From: an uncultured Erysipelotrichaceae bacterium
GTDB taxonomy: Bacteria > Bacillota_I > Bacilli_A > RF39 > UBA660
Direction of reading: 5' to 3'
Assembly: GCA_902766815.1 (NCBI GenBank)
Contig: CACXEZ010000098.1
Coordinates: 1 to 8,861, forward strand
DNA length: 8,861 bases
Each line of letters begins with the position of its first letter. Position 1 is the stretch's first letter. The notes beneath the pieces were generated by a model, which did no database searches, had not been told where the DNA came from, and was given only the letters and a program-made list of their open reading frames with translations. Positions 6,746-8,861 of this stretch are shown piece after piece. The translations under genes and the position numbers were made by a program.

Positions 6746-8287
6746 ATGAAAAAAATTATTAAAATGAATGACAACAACAATTACCTATCATTAGGAAACT
6801 TCTGTCGCCTTGTCAAAGAAATATCCCCAAATAAATCCATTGCAAACCAAACAGATATCTTTTGTACCATTTTTGAATTAGAAAGTAGCAATGACTCCAC
6901 AGTCAATAACTACTGTCTAGGATATAGACCAATAGGAAAACAATATAAGGAAATAATAAAAAAGAAAAAAGATAATTATCAAAAAGATAAAAATATAATG
7001 TTAAACATAATAATGAATATAAACTCTATCATAAATGGATTTTATTATAGCAACAAAAACAATACAATAGATACAATCAATAAAAGTAAAAACATGAAAC
7101 AATTATGCATAAATCTTTATAACATTGCCAAAAATGATACCAATATTAATAGTATCTATACAAATAAAATATCTACCTATTTAGAAAAAAACAATTTATA
7201 TGAATGTATCAGCGAATTAATATTCTATATCATACTAGAACACAAACAACCAATTTACTTAGAAAATATCATTAAAACTACAATAGAAGAATTAATCAAT
7301 GATACAAACATTTCTCTAAATGATCTAGCAAGTTTCTTAAAGTTACAAATGATAGAAGGAAATAACTATATCTATTCTCTAAAGAAACTAGCTAAAGAAA
7401 AAAACGCCTACGCCACATTCGAATTAGGACGCTTAGAATATTTAGGAAGAATCAATGGTACAAAAAGATACCAAAAAAGTTATGAATATTTCAAAACAGC
7501 AGCAGATTCAAAGCACCCAAGAGCTAATTATTTTATCGCAAAAATGCTATTAAAAGAAAATATAGGTACCAAATCAAGAGAAGACATAAATATCGCCCTA
7601 GAATACGCCTTAACCTCTAAAAATCTAGGTAATATTGCCGCAAACAACCTAATAGGTTTAATTTACCTAAATTATAAAAACAATCCAAAAGAAGCCATAA
7701 AACATTTTGAAATAGCAAGTCAAAATAACTATCCATACGCTTATAATAATTTAGGAAAATTAAAAGAAAAAGAAAAAAAATATCAAGAAGCTTTTAACTA
7801 TTATTTAAAAAGTGCTGAATTAGAAGAAAGCTGGGCCTGCAACAAAGTCGCCGAATACTATAGACAAGGAATAGGTACCACAAAAAACTTAAACAAAGCA
7901 TTTCATTACTACAATCTATCACTAGAAAGCACCAACAATACTAGTTGGCCAAAATATAACCTAGCAACGTATTTTTATTTAAACGGAAACTACGAAATAA
8001 ACTTAGAAAAAGATGAGAACAAAGCCATAACACTCTTAGAAGAATCAGCCTCATCCAACAATATTAAAGCCATAACATTTTTAATAGAATATTACACAAA
8101 AAAATACTTTAAAGAAAGAAACAAAGTCATAAAAGAAAAAGTAAATAAATATATAAAATTATTAGAAAAACATCCAAATTATAATCACTCCTATAAAACA
8201 CTAATTGAAAAATATATAAAAGAATTAAAAGAAAAAGAAGAAATAGATAAAAATCTAGATTCTATAATAAATAGTGTAAGTGAATAA
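6746..8287 (+). CDS. Sel1-like (TPR-type) repeat protein with a conserved-looking N-terminal domain
   Basis: A 513-residue soluble protein with no signal peptide or membrane segment. From about residue 219 to 450 there are six or seven helix-pair repeats of the Sel1/TPR type, such as AYATFELGRLEYLG...SYEYFKTAADS (221-255), AYNNLGKLKEKEKKYQEAFNYYLKSA (332-357) and ACNKVAEYYRQGIGTTKNLNKAFHYYNLS (364-392, abbreviated span). Such repeats bind partner proteins, so a scaffold or adaptor role is inferred; the partner is unknown. Residues 12-75 form a separate segment (YLSLGNFCRLVKEIS, then DSTVNNYCLGYRPIG) that could be a small helix-turn-helix-like unit, but I cannot name it. The C-terminus (455-500) is Lys/Glu-rich and helical. 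About 70 Asn but only six Val, reflecting lagging-strand base bias. AAGGA lies ten bases before ATG 6746. Single-gene transcript ending in a hairpin. Confidence 0.82.
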   Translation: MKKIIKMNDNNNYLSLGNFCRLVKEISPNKSIANQTDIFCTIFELESSNDSTVNNYCLGYRPIGKQYKEIIKKKKDNYQKDKNIMLNIIMNINSIINGFYYSNKNNTIDTINKSKNMKQLCINLYNIAKNDTNINSIYTNKISTYLEKNNLYECISELIFYIILEHKQPIYLENIIKTTIEELINDTNISLNDLASFLKLQMIEGNNYIYSLKKLAKEKNAYATFELGRLEYLGRINGTKRYQKSYEYFKTAADSKHPRANYFIAKMLLKENIGTKSREDINIALEYALTSKNLGNIAANNLIGLIYLNYKNNPKEAIKHFEIASQNNYPYAYNNLGKLKEKEKKYQEAFNYYLKSAELEESWACNKVAEYYRQGIGTTKNLNKAFHYYNLSLESTNNTSWPKYNLATYFYLNGNYEINLEKDENKAITLLEESASSNNIKAITFLIEYYTKKYFKERNKVIKEKVNKYIKLLEKHPNYNHSYKTLIEKYIKELKEKEEIDKNLDSIINSVSE

Positions 8288-8309
8288 AAATCACTTACAC
8301 TATTTTTAT
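8269..8309 (+). terminator. Rho-independent terminator of the Sel1-repeat gene
   Basis: A 15-bp perfect stem (8269-8283 with 8291-8305) has a seven-base loop, ATAAAAA, and is followed by TTTATT. The last codons form the left arm and the TAA stop (8285-8287) falls in the loop. It may also stop minus-strand transcripts from the gene ending at 8320, although the U-run in that direction (UUUAUUAU) is weaker. Confidence 0.85.
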
Positions 8310-8319
8310 TAGTCATTAA

Positions 8320-8730
8320 TCAATCAATTTCTTTTCTTACTACATTCCTATTTATTAAAATAACTATAAATCCTATAATTTCATATACAAAGATTGCTAC
8401 AAAATTCATAATTATACACATAGCAAGTTCATATCTATCTACATCAAATATAAAATATGGATACTTATCTCCACCAAGAAATAAACCACCACTCATTTTA
8501 TATATTATTACACTAAATCCATAAATAAAAACAGCAAAAAAATATAAAAATAAGTCACTATAATCTAATACATTTTTTCTTCCATTAATAATACAATCTA
8601 CTGTCACTAATAAAGGAGTAAAAATATGAACAAAACACGAAGCCATAAAATGTCCATCATAAGCATGTACTTGTCCAGTTGGAACCAAAAGAAAATTGTA
8701 TATTATAAATGTAGGAACTAATAATACCAA
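8320..8730 (-). CDS. Pr6Pr-like membrane protein, N-terminally truncated (possible pseudogene)
   Basis: The readable 136 residues hold about four hydrophobic segments. They resemble the core of the Pr6Pr/FAR-17a-AIG1-like membrane family: IIYNFLL, then HIFTPLLVTVD (a His-x-x-x-Pro-x-x-x-x-x-Asp pattern), then YPYFIFDVD. Function of the family in bacteria is unknown. Full-length members, as I recall them, have about 70 further residues with two membrane spans at the N-terminus, which are absent here. The only start is TTG 8730; AAAGGA lies six bases upstream, but those bases would also encode Lys-Gly that fit the family. The frame stays open for 24 more codons, encoding LISQILEHSDFKKNRKYF and adjoining residues, up to TAA 8805-8803, with no ATG or GTG. 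I therefore think the 5' end was lost. Standard code is supported by its TGA stop. Terminator shared with the convergent gene is possible. Confidence 0.6.
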   Translation of the reverse strand: MVLLVPTFIIYNFLLVPTGQVHAYDGHFMASCFVHIFTPLLVTVDCIINGRKNVLDYSDLFLYFFAVFIYGFSVIIYKMSGGLFLGGDKYPYFIFDVDRYELAMCIIMNFVAIFVYEIIGFIVILINRNVVRKEID

Positions 8731-8798
8731 TACTAATCCTTTAAATTTAAAATATTTTCTATTTTTTTTAAAATCGCTGTGTTCAAGAATTTGACTGA

Positions 8799-8861
8799 TT
8801 AATTATATTCTGCATATGCAACCATTGGATCGATTGGCATATCAATTTTACATATATTCAT
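8799..8861 (-). CDS. Possible 3' end of an upstream gene, cut by the window edge
   Basis: On the minus strand, 20 codons are open from the window edge to TAA 8801-8799, giving MNICKIDMPIDPMVAYAEYN. The peptide is hydrophilic with Pro/Asp/Met, unlike the missing membrane-spanning start of the next gene, and in a different frame. It may be the C-terminus of a gene beginning outside the window, or chance. The ATG exactly at the edge cannot be judged as a start. Confidence 0.25.
   Translation of the reverse strand: MNICKIDMPIDPMVAYAEYN

Noticed and set aside
6746..8287. Sel1-like repeats as a DNA-level repeat array
   Set aside because: The repeats are diverged at the protein level and show no tandem DNA identity, so this is ordinary repeat-protein coding sequence, not a CRISPR or minisatellite.
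8320..8322. TGA read as tryptophan (Mycoplasma-type code)
   Set aside because: Tryptophans in MurE and the Sel1 protein use TGG, no reading frame needs an internal TGA, and reading through would add codons only into the terminator hairpin.
8811..8820. Palindrome TGCATATGCA as a regulatory site
   Set aside because: A single short palindrome with no promoter nearby and inside a possible coding end; not enough to call an operator.

Overview
The window looks like a piece of chromosome from a very AT-rich, low-GC Firmicute (Bacilli/Erysipelotrichia/RF39-like gut lineage is my best guess, not proven). It has strong Shine-Dalgarno sites (AGAGG, AGGAG, AAAGGAG), sigma-A-type promoters and intrinsic terminators. 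The standard bacterial code fits: tryptophans are TGG and a TGA serves as a stop. Mur ligases show a walled cell, and the DNPR motif of MurE points to meso-diaminopimelate in the peptidoglycan.

Layout. (1) Positions 1-3887, minus strand: a cell-wall cluster read murE > murF > truA. A single -10-bearing promoter region lies upstream of murE, with a leader of about 127 nt. truA has its own good promoter starting directly after the murF stop, and a rho-independent terminator at the window edge. (2) Positions 3888-5366: a divergently transcribed plus-strand gene for a cytoplasmic serine hydrolase of the beta-lactamase/PBP-like family. It converges on (3) a minus-strand DAACS-family transporter (5354-6610). 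The two share one bidirectional terminator whose arms contain both stop codons. (4) Positions 6611-8309: a divergent promoter region and a plus-strand Sel1/TPR-repeat protein, ending in a strong hairpin. (5) Positions 8320-8861, minus strand: a Pr6Pr-like membrane protein that has lost its N-terminal part, preceded by a short open stretch running off the window.

The plus strand is C-rich and G-poor throughout, whichever strand is coding. The minus-strand genes are therefore probably on the leading strand, and the two plus-strand genes on the lagging strand. Those two proteins are accordingly rich in Asn/Lys/Ile/Tyr and very poor in Val.

How the genes work together: murE and murF perform consecutive steps of UDP-MurNAc-pentapeptide synthesis and are clearly co-transcribed; truA (tRNA pseudouridylation) is a passenger or semi-independent. 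The hydrolase, the transporter and the Sel1 protein have separate promoters, and nothing in the sequence ties them into one pathway. I do not see a convincing undescribed multi-gene system. The most unusual points are the altered cation-site motif of the transporter, the missing fourth active-site motif of the hydrolase, the uncharacterised N-terminal domain of the Sel1 protein, and the truncated Pr6Pr gene.
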